Below are positions 1 through 8,084 of a stretch of DNA of 40,041 bases, piece after piece. Origin of the DNA: an uncultured Pelagibacteraceae bacterium. Lineage in GTDB: Bacteria; Pseudomonadota; Alphaproteobacteria; Pelagibacterales; Pelagibacteraceae. A program made the translations under genes and the position numbers. The notes beneath the pieces were generated by a model. That model did no database searches. It was not told the DNA's origin and saw only the letters and a program-made list of their open reading frames with translations. The stretch's first letter is position 1. Each line of letters opens with the position of its first letter. The stretch covers positions 1-40,041 of the forward strand of contig CACKCD010000007.1 of the NCBI GenBank assembly GCA_902598595.1, written 5' to 3'.

Positions 1-318
1 TTAGGTATTAAAGCTGTAATAGCCGAAAGCTTTGAGAGAATTCATAGATCAAATTTAATTGGAATGGGTGTTTTACCTCTCCAGTTCAAAGAAGGTTTTG
101 ATAGAAAAAAATTGAATATTACTGGAGCAGAATTAATCACTATAGTTGATATCGATAAAGGAGTTAAACCAAGAGACGAAGTATCTTGTGAAATAAAATA
201 TAAAGATGGAACAAGCAAAACTATTAAACTACTTTGTAGAATAGATACTCAAAATGAAGTTGAATACTATAAAAATGGAGGAATTTTACAGTACGTTTTG
301 AGAAATATGTTAAATTAA
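1..318 (+). CDS. acnA: Aconitate hydratase, C-terminal fragment (cut by window start)
   Basis: The reading frame is open from base 1 and encodes about 105 residues before TAA at 316-318. It holds the end of aconitase domain 4: the motif [19 protein letters not shown], where the Arg and Ser belong to the substrate-binding loop of the swivel domain, and the typical ending [13 protein letters not shown]. Aconitase interconverts citrate and isocitrate in the TCA cycle, in the cytosol, using a 4Fe-4S cluster whose Cys ligands lie upstream of the window. The ending fits the AcnA/IRP type better than AcnB or AcnD. The stop overlaps the start of the next gene by one base (TAATG), so the PrpD-family gene is probably translationally coupled to it. 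Confidence 0.93.
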   Translation, partial: LGIKAVIAESFERIHRSNLIGMGVLPLQFKEGFDRKKLNITGAELITIVDIDKGVKPRDEVSCEIKYKDGTSKTIKLLCRIDTQNEVEYYKNGGILQYVLRNMLN

Positions 319-1823
319 TGAGAAATATAATTGTAAAAGTACATCCTTCTAAATCTAATTTAAAAAAGAAAGATCAACTTGCTTGGAAGATAGCAGAGAT
401 AGCCTCTGATAAAGCTAAATTAAATAAAGATGCTGTAGAGATGGTTATTAATAGGATTATTGACAATGCATCAGTAGCTATAGCCTCTTATAATCGTAAA
501 CCAGTAGTTTCAGCTAGAGAAATGGCATTAGCTCATCCTAGAAAAAATGGTGCAAATATTTTTGGACTGAGTCCTAGAATAAAAGTTGATTGCGAATGGG
601 CAGCTTGGGCAAATGGCACTGCAGTTAGAGAGCTAGATTATCACGACACATTCTTAGCAGCTGATTATAGTCACCCTGGAGATAACATTCCGGCGATTCT
701 TGCAGTAGCTCAGCAAAAAAAATGCAGTGGTATTGATTTAATAAGAGGAATTCTTACAGGATATGAAGTTCAGGTTAATTTGGTAAAAGGCATTTGCTTA
801 CACGAACATAAGATAGATCACATAGCTCATTTAGGACCAAGTATTGCAGCAGGACTTGGAAGCTTACTGAAACTAAATACTGAAACTATTTACCAATCTG
901 TTCAACAAGCTCTTCATATAACTGTATCTACAAGACAATCTAGAAAAGGAGAAATTTCTAGTTGGAAAGCTTTTGCTCCTGCTCATGCAGGAAAATTAGC
1001 AATTGAAGCTGTAGATAGATGTATGAGAGGTGAAGGTGCTCCCAGTCCAATTTATGAAGGGGAAGATAGCGTAATTGCTTACGTTTTGTCAGGACCGGGA
1101 AAAAAATATACAGTTCCTCTTCCTAGAGTTAATGAGCCCAAAAAAGCAATTTTAGAAACCTATACAAAAGAGCATTCAGCTGAATATCAATCACAAGCTT
1201 TAATCGATCTAGCTAGAAGTTTGAATAAAAAAATTAAAAATATTTCTGATATTAGTAAAATTATTATAGAAACAAGTCATCACACGCATAATGTTATCGG
1301 TACTGGAGCAAACGATCCTCAGAAGATGGATCCCTATGCAAGCAGAGAAACTTTAGATCATTCTATAATGTATATTTTTGCTGTAGCTTTAGAGGACGGT
1401 ACTTGGCATCACGTTAAATCATATACATCACAAAGAGCCAGAAGAAAAAGCACTGTAAATCTTTGGCGAAAAATCGTGACCCGGGAAAATAAAAAATGGA
1501 CTAAAAAATATCATGACAAAGATCCCAAAAAAAAATGTTTTGGAGGAAAAGTTATTATAAAAATGAAAAAAGGCAAAACAATTACCGAAGAAATAAATGT
1601 TGCTGATGCACATCCAGCTGGAAATAGACCTTTTGGAAGAGAGGAGTATATCAATAAATTTAAAACTCTAACTAATGGAATAATAACAAAAAAGGAAACC
1701 GCGAGATTTCTTAATGCAGCGCAAGATTTAAAAAATTTAAAATCTAACGAACTTAATTATTTAAATATTGAGATGATTCCTCACAAAAAAAATAGAAATT
1801 CAGCAAAAAGAGGAATTTTCTAA
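318..1823 (+). CDS. prpD: MmgE/PrpD family protein, probable 2-methylcitrate dehydratase
   Basis: The 501-aa product has the usual length for PrpD. Family hallmarks are the N-terminal helical domain with [18 protein letters not shown] and [17 protein letters not shown] (about residues 90-135), the segment [20 protein letters not shown] (about 215-235), and late in the protein the [15 protein letters not shown] stretch. PrpD dehydrates 2-methylcitrate to 2-methyl-cis-aconitate in propionate oxidation; an aconitase can rehydrate that product, which fits the one-base overlap with acnA just upstream. No prpB or prpC is visible here, so the pathway role is inferred from family and neighbour. Other MmgE/PrpD members act on citrate-like substrates, so the exact substrate is open. 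Confidence 0.87.
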   Translation: MRNIIVKVHPSKSNLKKKDQLAWKIAEIASDKAKLNKDAVEMVINRIIDNASVAIASYNRKPVVSAREMALAHPRKNGANIFGLSPRIKVDCEWAAWANGTAVRELDYHDTFLAADYSHPGDNIPAILAVAQQKKCSGIDLIRGILTGYEVQVNLVKGICLHEHKIDHIAHLGPSIAAGLGSLLKLNTETIYQSVQQALHITVSTRQSRKGEISSWKAFAPAHAGKLAIEAVDRCMRGEGAPSPIYEGEDSVIAYVLSGPGKKYTVPLPRVNEPKKAILETYTKEHSAEYQSQALIDLARSLNKKIKNISDISKIIIETSHHTHNVIGTGANDPQKMDPYASRETLDHSIMYIFAVALEDGTWHHVKSYTSQRARRKSTVNLWRKIVTRENKKWTKKYHDKDPKKKCFGGKVIIKMKKGKTITEEINVADAHPAGNRPFGREEYINKFKTLTNGIITKKETARFLNAAQDLKNLKSNELNYLNIEMIPHKKNRNSAKRGIF

Positions 1824-1886
1824 CTATTATAAAAAAGAGTTTTTTTATCCTTGTTGTTGCTAAAATGTCACTCTAAAAACCTTGAT

Positions 1887-1924
1887 TTTCCTAGTTTTTT
1901 GTCAATTTTAAGAAAATTAGGAAA
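1887..1924 (+). promoter_or_regulatory. Leader hairpin upstream of the outer-membrane protein gene
   Basis: In the 186-base gap before the gene at 2010, TTTCCTAGTTTT (1887-1898) can pair with AAAATTAGGAAA (1913-1924), 12 pairs with one G-U, around a 14-base loop. It could be a hairpin in a long 5' leader or an operator; in such AT-rich DNA a structure of this size may also arise by chance. No terminator T-tract follows. Apart from this and a short direct repeat (ATATCGA twice near 1966-1980) I see nothing else in the gap. Confidence 0.3.
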
Positions 1925-2009
1925 GTATTTATTAAGTAGACAAATTCATCTCAAATTACTACAAATATCGAGATATCGAAAAACTACAAAAATTAAGAAA
2001 GTATACTTT

Positions 2010-2720
2010 ATGAAAAAACAAATATTAACTATTTTCGTTTCAATGATGTTCGCTTTAGCTTCATCAATAGCAAATGCTGGTAGCTTTAATATCGGAGTAA
2101 CAGGTGCTTTAGCTAATATTGAAGGTTCAGGTACTGAAACAACAAATGCTGGAGACAGTGGAACTGCTAATTCAAATTCTGCAAGTGTAGATAATAAGGC
2201 TGTTCCTATCGCCTCTGTTTTTGCTGAATATGAATCTGACTTATATGGTCTAGTCCTTGGGTTTGAGCATATTCCAGGTAGTGCAGATGTGAGCGACACA
2301 GTTGAAGAGAGAACTGATACAGAGACATCAGTTACAGGAGATACAACTGCAAATTCCGATGATAGAGTATTTAAAGCTAATGCTGAAGTAGAAAACTACA
2401 ATTTAATTTACGTTGAGTTTCCAATTAATGAAACACTTTTTATTGGTGCAGGTTTATCGGAAATCGATGTAAATACGAATGAAGTAGCTTCAAGCAACGG
2501 TGGTAATTATGGAAATACAACACTAGACGGTAATATGTATCGTATAGGTTTTAAAGGTCCATTAGGAGACAACACTAAGTACAAATTTTTCTACGAGATG
2601 AATGATTTTGATACTTTGAAATTAACATCAACTGGAAACAGTGTTGCTGACGAAACGAATACTATATCTGCTGATTTAGATGTTGAAATGCTTAAATTTG
2701 CATTATCTTACAGCTTCTAA
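2010..2720 (+). CDS. Small outer-membrane beta-barrel-like protein with signal peptide
   Basis: The start is placed at ATG 2010 because it opens a classical signal peptide, MKKQILTIFVSMMFALASS followed by IANA and cleavage before G (about residue 24); an in-frame upstream start at 1851 would put this inside the protein. The mature part of about 213 residues is rich in Ser, Thr, Asn, Asp and Gly, with alternating beta-strand patterns such as YNLIYVEFPIN, TLFIGAGLSEIDV and YKFFYEMNDF, and it ends in LKFALSYSF with a terminal Phe, the usual BamA recognition signature. This suggests an 8-stranded barrel of the OmpA/OmpW-like type. I do not recognise a specific family. It stands alone, with its own leader and a strong terminator, which fits an abundant surface protein. 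Confidence 0.72.
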   Translation: MKKQILTIFVSMMFALASSIANAGSFNIGVTGALANIEGSGTETTNAGDSGTANSNSASVDNKAVPIASVFAEYESDLYGLVLGFEHIPGSADVSDTVEERTDTETSVTGDTTANSDDRVFKANAEVENYNLIYVEFPINETLFIGAGLSEIDVNTNEVASSNGGNYGNTTLDGNMYRIGFKGPLGDNTKYKFFYEMNDFDTLKLTSTGNSVADETNTISADLDVEMLKFALSYSF

Positions 2721-2750
2721 AAATAGCAAATAAAGAATTTATTAAAAATT

Positions 2751-2782
2751 AAAACCCTCTTTTCTTAAGAGGGTTTTTTTTA
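2751..2782 (+). terminator. Rho-independent terminator after the outer-membrane protein gene
   Basis: AAAACCCTCTT (2751-2761) pairs perfectly with AAGAGGGTTTT (2767-2777) around a 5-base loop, and the 3' arm runs into a tract of T from 2774 to about 2782. It ends the transcript of the gene at 2010-2720 and separates it from the transporter genes that follow. Confidence 0.9.
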
Positions 2783-2810
2783 TTCGTTTTAAGATAGATT
2801 ATTGATCTAG

Positions 2811-3431
2811 ATGATGATTGAACAATTAATTATTTCATTTCAAATTATATTAATCGATATAGTTATGGCAGCTGATAACGCGATCATAATAGGCTTAATC
2901 GCTGCAAACTTTGCTTCAGACAATAGAAGAAAAATAATAGCTTGGGGTGTTGCGGCAGCATTTATTTTTAGAATATTTTTTGCAACAGGGGCTAATTATT
3001 TGTTCGAATTTGCATGGGTAAAAATTTTAGGTGGAGTATTATTGCTTTGGATTATTAACAATTTAAGACAGGACTTTTTTGGAAAAAATAAAGTTAAAAC
3101 TCCACAATTAAAATCTAAAGAAACAAAAAGTTTCTCTACTGGCGTCTATCAAGTTTTAATTGCTGACCTAACTCTTAGCTTTGATAATGTTCTAGCAGTT
3201 GTTGCGGCTTCCAAAGGAAATTTTAATTTAATGGTTGTAGGTTTACTTTTATCTTTATTTCTTATTTTTACTTTAGCTAGTTTCTTTGCTGATTACATTA
3301 AAAAACATCAATGGCTTGGATACGTAGGTTTATTAGTAATCTTAATAATAGCTATTCAATTAATCATTGGTGGTTTTGTAAGTCTTGATATTTTAAGTAT
3401 TAATGAAAAATATAAATTTCTATTTTTATAA
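2811..3431 (+). CDS. TerC/YjbE family integral membrane protein
   Basis: The 206-aa protein shows the two family signature segments with acidic residues inside membrane helices: IVMAADNAIIIGL (about residues 17-29) and LTLSFDNVLAV (about 120-130). Six or seven hydrophobic segments are visible. TerC-family proteins are implicated in metal export, notably manganese, and in tellurium resistance; the DN pairs are the presumed metal ligands. The basic stretch around KVKTPQLKSKETKS (about 95-110) is probably the cytoplasmic loop between the two repeats. There are two adjacent ATG codons (2811 and 2814). The gene starts a run of three membrane transporters on the same strand. Substrate is not deducible from the sequence. 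Confidence 0.87.
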   Translation: MMIEQLIISFQIILIDIVMAADNAIIIGLIAANFASDNRRKIIAWGVAAAFIFRIFFATGANYLFEFAWVKILGGVLLLWIINNLRQDFFGKNKVKTPQLKSKETKSFSTGVYQVLIADLTLSFDNVLAVVAASKGNFNLMVVGLLLSLFLIFTLASFFADYIKKHQWLGYVGLLVILIIAIQLIIGGFVSLDILSINEKYKFLFL

Positions 3432-3452
3432 AAGATTTTTGTATTTTAAAAA

Positions 3453-4778
3453 ATGATTAGTCAAAATTATCCTGCAAATATTTCAAAAAAAAGAATATTT
3501 TTATTATCAGTTCCAATTTTTTTTGCAAATTTAGCAATTCCTTTCACTGGAATAATAGATACAGGTTTAATGGGCAATTTAGGAGAGGCTAAATTTTTGG
3601 CAGCTACAAGTATCGCTACTTCAGTGATGACTATGATTATATGGAGTTTTGGTTTTTTAAGGATGGGCACAGTTGGAATTGTTGCTCAGTTATTTGGCAA
3701 AAGTGATTACAGAGAAATCTCAAGAACATTATTAAGGAATTTTTTCTTAGCATTAGTAATTGGAGTTTTTATTATCTTATTAAAACCTATTACAGTGAAT
3801 TTTACTGAACATTTTTTTTCTATATCAACTGAAACCCAAGAGCTAGTAAACACTTATATATCTATAAGGGTACTTTCTGTACCTGCGGAACTAATTATTT
3901 ATATTTTAGTTGGTTTTTATTTAGGTATTCAAAAAACTAATATTTCTAGTTTACTGGTGATTACTATGTCGACTTTGAACATTATTTTAAGTTCTTTCTT
4001 CGTATTATCATTTGATTTAAATGTATTTGGGGTTGCTTTGGGCACTTTAATAGCAAGCTATATAACGGCAATTATATTTTGCTTGTTTACATATAATTTT
4101 ATAGTAAAAAAATTTCAAATAACTCCAACATTTCAGAAGTTAATAATTCCATCTAAACTTATGAAATTGTTTACTATTAATTTTGATATTTTTATTAGAA
4201 CATTACTACTTACGTTTTCTTTTCTTTGGGTTACTTATATGGGATCTAAATTAGGGGAGGATTATTTAGCTGTAAATACAATTTTAATGCAATTTGTGAT
4301 TTTAGCTGCCTTTTTTCTTGATGCCTACGCTTTTTCTACTGAAGGAATTATAGGTTTTACTATAGGTAAGAGAAATAAAAAATCTTTTTTAGCATCAGTT
4401 TACAATTCAATTCAATTAAGTTTTTTTACAGCTTTGATTATCTCTTTATTTTATTTAATTTTCTTTAAGCAAATTATTAATATTATTACTGATGTTGAGA
4501 TACTTAGGTTTATCTCATATAAACATGCTATTTGGATTATCATTATTCCTCCTATTGCTTCATTGTGCTATCAGCTAGACGGTATATTTATTGGAGCTTC
4601 TCAAACTAGAGATATGAGAAATGGAATGATGTTTTCAGTTGCTTGTTTTATAATTATATCTATATACTCAACAAAATATTTTGGTAATCATGGTTTATGG
4701 TTTTCACTTCTTTTATTTATGATGCTCAGATCTCTTACTTTAAGACATTTTTTAAATAACATTTTAAAAAGATTTTAG
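3453..4778 (+). CDS. MATE family efflux transporter (DinF-like)
   Basis: The 441-aa protein has about 12 hydrophobic segments and the MATE pattern: LSVPIFFANLAIPFTGIIDT near the N-terminus (residues 18-37), RMGTVGIVAQLFG (about 71-83), and the repeated half with LGEDYLAVNTILMQF (about 267-281). The overall length and the IIDTGLMGNLG segment are typical of DinF/NorM-type Na+- or H+-coupled multidrug exporters. It lies 21 bases after the TerC-like gene and its stop codon directly abuts the next start (4779), so the two transporters are probably co-transcribed. The transported compound cannot be told. Confidence 0.9.
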   Translation: MISQNYPANISKKRIFLLSVPIFFANLAIPFTGIIDTGLMGNLGEAKFLAATSIATSVMTMIIWSFGFLRMGTVGIVAQLFGKSDYREISRTLLRNFFLALVIGVFIILLKPITVNFTEHFFSISTETQELVNTYISIRVLSVPAELIIYILVGFYLGIQKTNISSLLVITMSTLNIILSSFFVLSFDLNVFGVALGTLIASYITAIIFCLFTYNFIVKKFQITPTFQKLIIPSKLMKLFTINFDIFIRTLLLTFSFLWVTYMGSKLGEDYLAVNTILMQFVILAAFFLDAYAFSTEGIIGFTIGKRNKKSFLASVYNSIQLSFFTALIISLFYLIFFKQIINIITDVEILRFISYKHAIWIIIIPPIASLCYQLDGIFIGASQTRDMRNGMMFSVACFIIISIYSTKYFGNHGLWFSLLLFMMLRSLTLRHFLNNILKRF

Positions 4779-5645
4779 ATGCAATTCCTTTATAAAGTCC
4801 CAGGCTATTCACTTCTTCTTTTTGGGGCTTTTTGTCTTAGCTGGGGCGGCTTTATTGTGAGATCATTTGAAACTACAGATGCTTGGAAAATTTTACTATT
4901 AAGATCATTTTTTTTCTTTTTAGGAGTCTCAGTGTTTTTATTATCTATGTATAAAAAAGATACTTTTAGAACTATAAAAAAAGCTGGCTTTGCAGGATTA
5001 TTAGGTGGTTTTGTAATGTCATTCAGTTTTATAGCTTTTGTATTTGCAATGATTAATACCTCAGTAGCAAATGTTGTTTTTATCATTAGCACTCAAACAA
5101 TGTTTTTGGCAATTTTTGGTTATTTTTATTTGAAAGAGAAAGTCTCAATCATTGGTTTACTTTCAATAGTTTTAGCAATGCTGGGAATCACCGTAATGGT
5201 AGGAGATTCTATTTCTAGCGGCACTTTATTTGGTAACTTGGTTGCTCTAACTATTCCAATAAGTTTTTCATTACTAGTTATGATAATAAGAAAAAATTCT
5301 AATTTAGATTTAGTGCCAGCGATCTGGTATGCATCTATTTCTAGTGTATTAATTTCTTTTTTCATGGCCAATGATTTAAACTTTACAAATAATGATATTT
5401 TTATGGGTTTTTTGTTAGGCGTGCCTCAACTTACATTTGGTTTTGTTTGTATTACTATCGGATCTAGAACAACTAAATCAGTCACTATCGGATTATTAAT
5501 GCTCGTAGAAACTATTTGTGCACCTATTTGGGTATGGTTATTTCTTAGTGAAATTCCACCTCTTAGTGTGTTCATTGGAGGTACAATTATTATTTTTGCA
5601 ATAATTGTTAAAAGCTTAGATAAAAAATTAATAAATACAGTTTAA
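4779..5645 (+). CDS. EamA/DMT family transporter
   Basis: This 288-aa protein has ten hydrophobic segments arranged as two EamA repeats, about residues 8-140 and 150-280. Typical features are FCLSWGGFIVRS in helix 1, the AMINTSVANVVFIISTQTMFLAIFGYFYLKEK stretch around 90-121 (helices 3-4, ending in the conserved LKEKVS), and the mirrored ETICAPIWVWLFLSEIPP near 245-262. Drug/metabolite superfamily members of this size export amino acids, nucleosides or other metabolites. There is no gap to the MATE gene upstream and four bases to the FkbM methyltransferase downstream. Confidence 0.9.
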   Translation: MQFLYKVPGYSLLLFGAFCLSWGGFIVRSFETTDAWKILLLRSFFFFLGVSVFLLSMYKKDTFRTIKKAGFAGLLGGFVMSFSFIAFVFAMINTSVANVVFIISTQTMFLAIFGYFYLKEKVSIIGLLSIVLAMLGITVMVGDSISSGTLFGNLVALTIPISFSLLVMIIRKNSNLDLVPAIWYASISSVLISFFMANDLNFTNNDIFMGFLLGVPQLTFGFVCITIGSRTTKSVTIGLLMLVETICAPIWVWLFLSEIPPLSVFIGGTIIIFAIIVKSLDKKLINTV

Positions 5646-5649
5646 AATT

Positions 5650-6384
5650 GTGTCATTAAAGAATATATTTTTAAAAACTAAATTTACCTATAAAATTTAT
5701 CTATATTATAATCTTTATATTCGACACAAGTGCTTTATAAATAGAAAACAATATTCTCAATGGGGTGAAGATTTATTCATTGAAAGATTTTTTAAAAATA
5801 AAAATAATGGAGTTTATTTAGATATAGGTTGTTTTCATCCTTTCATGTATAGCAATACTTGTCTTCTCTATAAAAAAGGATGGAGCGGGATAAATATAGA
5901 TATTAACCAAACATCGATTGATCTTTTTAATATTGTAAGACCGGATGATGACAATATATGTGCAGCGATTGATAAAGAAAAAAGAGAATTAAAGGTCTAT
6001 TTTGATGATCCTTTTAGTCCAGTCAATACTGTGAATAAGAAGTTTTATAATAGTTTAAAAAAAACTTTCTTTAAAAATGAAAAAACACTGACTGTTCAAT
6101 CTAAAACAGCAAATGAAATATTAAATTTAAGTAAAATTAAAAATAAAATAGATTTTATAAATATAGATGCTGAAGGTCAAGATTTTGAAATTTTACAACA
6201 AATAAATCTCAACAAGTATAAAGCTGAACTTTTATCTATAGAAACTCATAATGTTGATGGATCAAAGACAGAAAGGTTTGATTTTATTAGAAGTTATTTA
6301 GAAGAAAGAGGCTATTTTATCTTTGAAAGAGTTGGGCCAACTACTTTATTCTCTCTGAATAAGCATAATTCTACTAAGAAGTGA
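5650..6384 (+). CDS. FkbM family methyltransferase
   Basis: The 244-aa product starts at GTG 5650, four bases after the transporter stop. It carries the FkbM methyltransferase layout: SQWGEDLFIERFF (about 36-48) as the pre-motif, GVYLDIGCFHPFMYSNT (about 54-70) as the SAM-binding glycine motif I, GWSGINIDIN (about 77-86) as motif II with its acidic end, and DFINIDAEGQDFEILQ (about 168-183) with the conserved IDAEGxDxEIL. Such enzymes O-methylate sugars or other small hydroxylated molecules, often in surface polysaccharide synthesis. No other glycan genes are adjacent, so the acceptor is unknown. Confidence 0.85.
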   Translation: MSLKNIFLKTKFTYKIYLYYNLYIRHKCFINRKQYSQWGEDLFIERFFKNKNNGVYLDIGCFHPFMYSNTCLLYKKGWSGINIDINQTSIDLFNIVRPDDDNICAAIDKEKRELKVYFDDPFSPVNTVNKKFYNSLKKTFFKNEKTLTVQSKTANEILNLSKIKNKIDFINIDAEGQDFEILQQINLNKYKAELLSIETHNVDGSKTERFDFIRSYLEERGYFIFERVGPTTLFSLNKHNSTKK

Positions 6385-6429
6385 ACTTTATACAATTGAC
6401 TTTTAGTTTTATTTAAAGGAAAGTATCCT

Positions 6430-6580
6430 TGTGACGGGAGATACTACTTTAATGTAGAGCCGAAGGAGCAACTACCCTAGAAACTCTCAGGCAAAAGGAC
6501 CGTTACCGTAATAACTCTGGAAAGCAGGCATTAGCCTCACCGAAGGATTAAATCTCTCAGGTACACAGACAGATAGGGTT
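6430..6580 (+). promoter_or_regulatory. Tandem glycine riboswitch (gcvT element)
   Basis: Two glycine aptamers lie end to end. The first has GACGGGAG (from 6433), the core GAAGGAGCAA (6462-6471), CTCAGGCAAAAGGACCG (6486-6502) and closing CTCTGGAAAG (about 6515-6524). The second has GCCTCACCGAAGG (about 6534-6546), a degenerate CTCAGGTACACAGACAGATAGGG (two adjacent parts, 6555-6577). Glycine riboswitches turn on the glycine cleavage genes when glycine is plentiful. Only about 15 bases separate the second aptamer from the gcvT ATG (6595) and no terminator hairpin is seen, so control is more likely at translation initiation or through P1 stability. Regulation of gcvT and malate synthase by glycine riboswitches has been reported in SAR11. 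Confidence 0.93.
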
Positions 6581-6594
6581 AGTTAAGAGTTATT

Positions 6595-7689
6595 ATGGAA
6601 GTACAGAAAACAGCTTTATATAATATTCATAAAAATCTAGGAGCAAAGTTTGTTCCTTTTGCTGGTTATGAAATGCCAATCCAATATAAAGACGGAATTG
6701 TAAAAGAACATATCTCTACAAGAACTTATGCAGGATTTTTCGATGTTTCTCACATGGGACAATTTTTTTTAGAAGGTGATGAAACTTTAACAGAAGCTTT
6801 AGAAAAGATTATACCTGCAGATTTAAAATCTTTAAAAATAAACCATTCAAAATACTCTTTTTTACTTAATAATGATGGAGGAATAATTGATGATTTAATC
6901 GTAACAAAAACTGAAAAAGGATTTTGTATAATTTTAAATGCTGCTTGTAAGGAAAATGATATTAAACAAATTTCAAAATTTTTAGGAAAAAATCATAAAT
7001 ATCTTTTAAATAATGATTTGTCTTTAATAGCTTTGCAAGGCCCTAAGTCGGTCGAAATATTGGAAAAATTGATAATCGGTGTTTCTAATTTAAAATTTAT
7101 GACTGGTAACAACTTTGATTATGATAATGAAAATTTATATATAACAAGATCAGGTTATACAGGAGAAGATGGTTTTGAAATTTCTATTTCAAATAAAAAA
7201 GTAGAAAAACTAATTAATTTTTTAATTTCAAATGAAGTCAAGCCAGTTGGTCTAGGGGCTAGAGACACGTTAAGATTAGAAGCAGGTCTTTGCTTATATG
7301 GACATGATTTAAATGAAAAAATTAATCCTATAGAAGCAAATTTAAAATGGGCTATTGCAAAAAAAAGAAAAGATGTTGGTGGTTTTAATGGATGGGATAA
7401 GATTAAAAATTTATTAGATAATGGAAGTGAAAAAATTAGGGTTGGTATTAAGCCCGAAGGTAAAGTTATAGCTAGAGAAAAAACGAAAATATTTTCAAAT
7501 GACAATAATGAGATAGGTCTCGTTACAAGCGGAACCTTTGGTCCTAGTGTAAATGCACCTGTTGCAATGGGATATGTTAAATCAAATTTTGCTAAAGTCG
7601 GAACACCGATAAAACTTGAAGTAAGAGGAAAAAAATATGTAGGTAAAATTTCGGAGCTTCCATTTTATAAAAAAAATTATGTTAAATAA
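6595..7689 (+). CDS. gcvT: Aminomethyltransferase, glycine cleavage T protein
   Basis: The 364-aa protein matches GcvT in length and motifs: [21 protein letters not shown] (two adjacent parts, residues 19-39), FDVSHMGQF (about 49-57), ALQGPKS (about 147-153), [14 protein letters not shown] (about 181-194; here [13 protein letters not shown]) and [20 protein letters not shown] (about 220-239), which hold the folate-binding Asp and Arg residues. GcvT transfers the aminomethyl carbon from lipoyl-GcvH to tetrahydrofolate, releasing ammonia. It is the first gene after the glycine riboswitch and is followed 14 bases later by gcvH, with a good ribosome site (AAGGAGAT) in the gap. Confidence 0.96.
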   Translation: MEVQKTALYNIHKNLGAKFVPFAGYEMPIQYKDGIVKEHISTRTYAGFFDVSHMGQFFLEGDETLTEALEKIIPADLKSLKINHSKYSFLLNNDGGIIDDLIVTKTEKGFCIILNAACKENDIKQISKFLGKNHKYLLNNDLSLIALQGPKSVEILEKLIIGVSNLKFMTGNNFDYDNENLYITRSGYTGEDGFEISISNKKVEKLINFLISNEVKPVGLGARDTLRLEAGLCLYGHDLNEKINPIEANLKWAIAKKRKDVGGFNGWDKIKNLLDNGSEKIRVGIKPEGKVIAREKTKIFSNDNNEIGLVTSGTFGPSVNAPVAMGYVKSNFAKVGTPIKLEVRGKKYVGKISELPFYKKNYVK

Positions 7690-7703
7690 ACAAGGAGATA
7701 AAA

Positions 7704-8084
7704 ATGAGTGAAAAAAAATTTTCTAAGAAACATGAATGGGTTTCTTTAGAAGGAGATGTAGCTACAGTTGGTATAACTAAACACGCAACAGAATTACTCG
7801 GAGATATAGTTTTTGCAGAAGTGCCAGATGCAGGAAAGTCTGTAGAAAAGGAGAGTCAAGCAGCTGTTGTTGAGTCAACCAAAGCAGCTAGTGATGTTTA
7901 TTCTCCAATTTCTGGAGAGATTACCGAAGGGAATAAAGCTATAGTTGATGATCCGAGCAGTATTAATTCAGACCCGGAGGGAGCAAGCTGGTTTTTTAAA
8001 CTAAAGATTAAAGACAAAGGAGAATTTGAATCGCTAATGTCAAAAGAGGAATACGACAAATTTTGTAAGGAGAATCCTAATTAA
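7704..8084 (+). CDS. gcvH: Glycine cleavage H protein (lipoyl carrier)
   Basis: The 126-aa protein has the start [18 protein letters not shown] (residues 8-25), typical of GcvH, and the lipoylation motif [20 protein letters not shown] (about 52-71), with the lysine in ESTKAASD as the lipoyl attachment site. The [13 protein letters not shown] segment (about 94-106) is also conserved. GcvH shuttles the aminomethyl group between GcvP, GcvT and lipoamide dehydrogenase. The TAA stop lies directly before the ATG of gcvP. Confidence 0.97.
   Translation: MSEKKFSKKHEWVSLEGDVATVGITKHATELLGDIVFAEVPDAGKSVEKESQAAVVESTKAASDVYSPISGEITEGNKAIVDDPSSINSDPEGASWFFKLKIKDKGEFESLMSKEEYDKFCKENPN

Noticed and set aside
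1428-1613. A 61-aa Phe-rich frame antisense to the PrpD gene
   Set aside because: Runs of Phe come from Lys codons (AAA) read in reverse; no start signal.
1851-2009. N-terminal extension of the outer-membrane protein to 1851
   Set aside because: It would place the signal peptide 53 residues into the protein and covers the leader hairpin; ATG 2010 gives a normal signal peptide.
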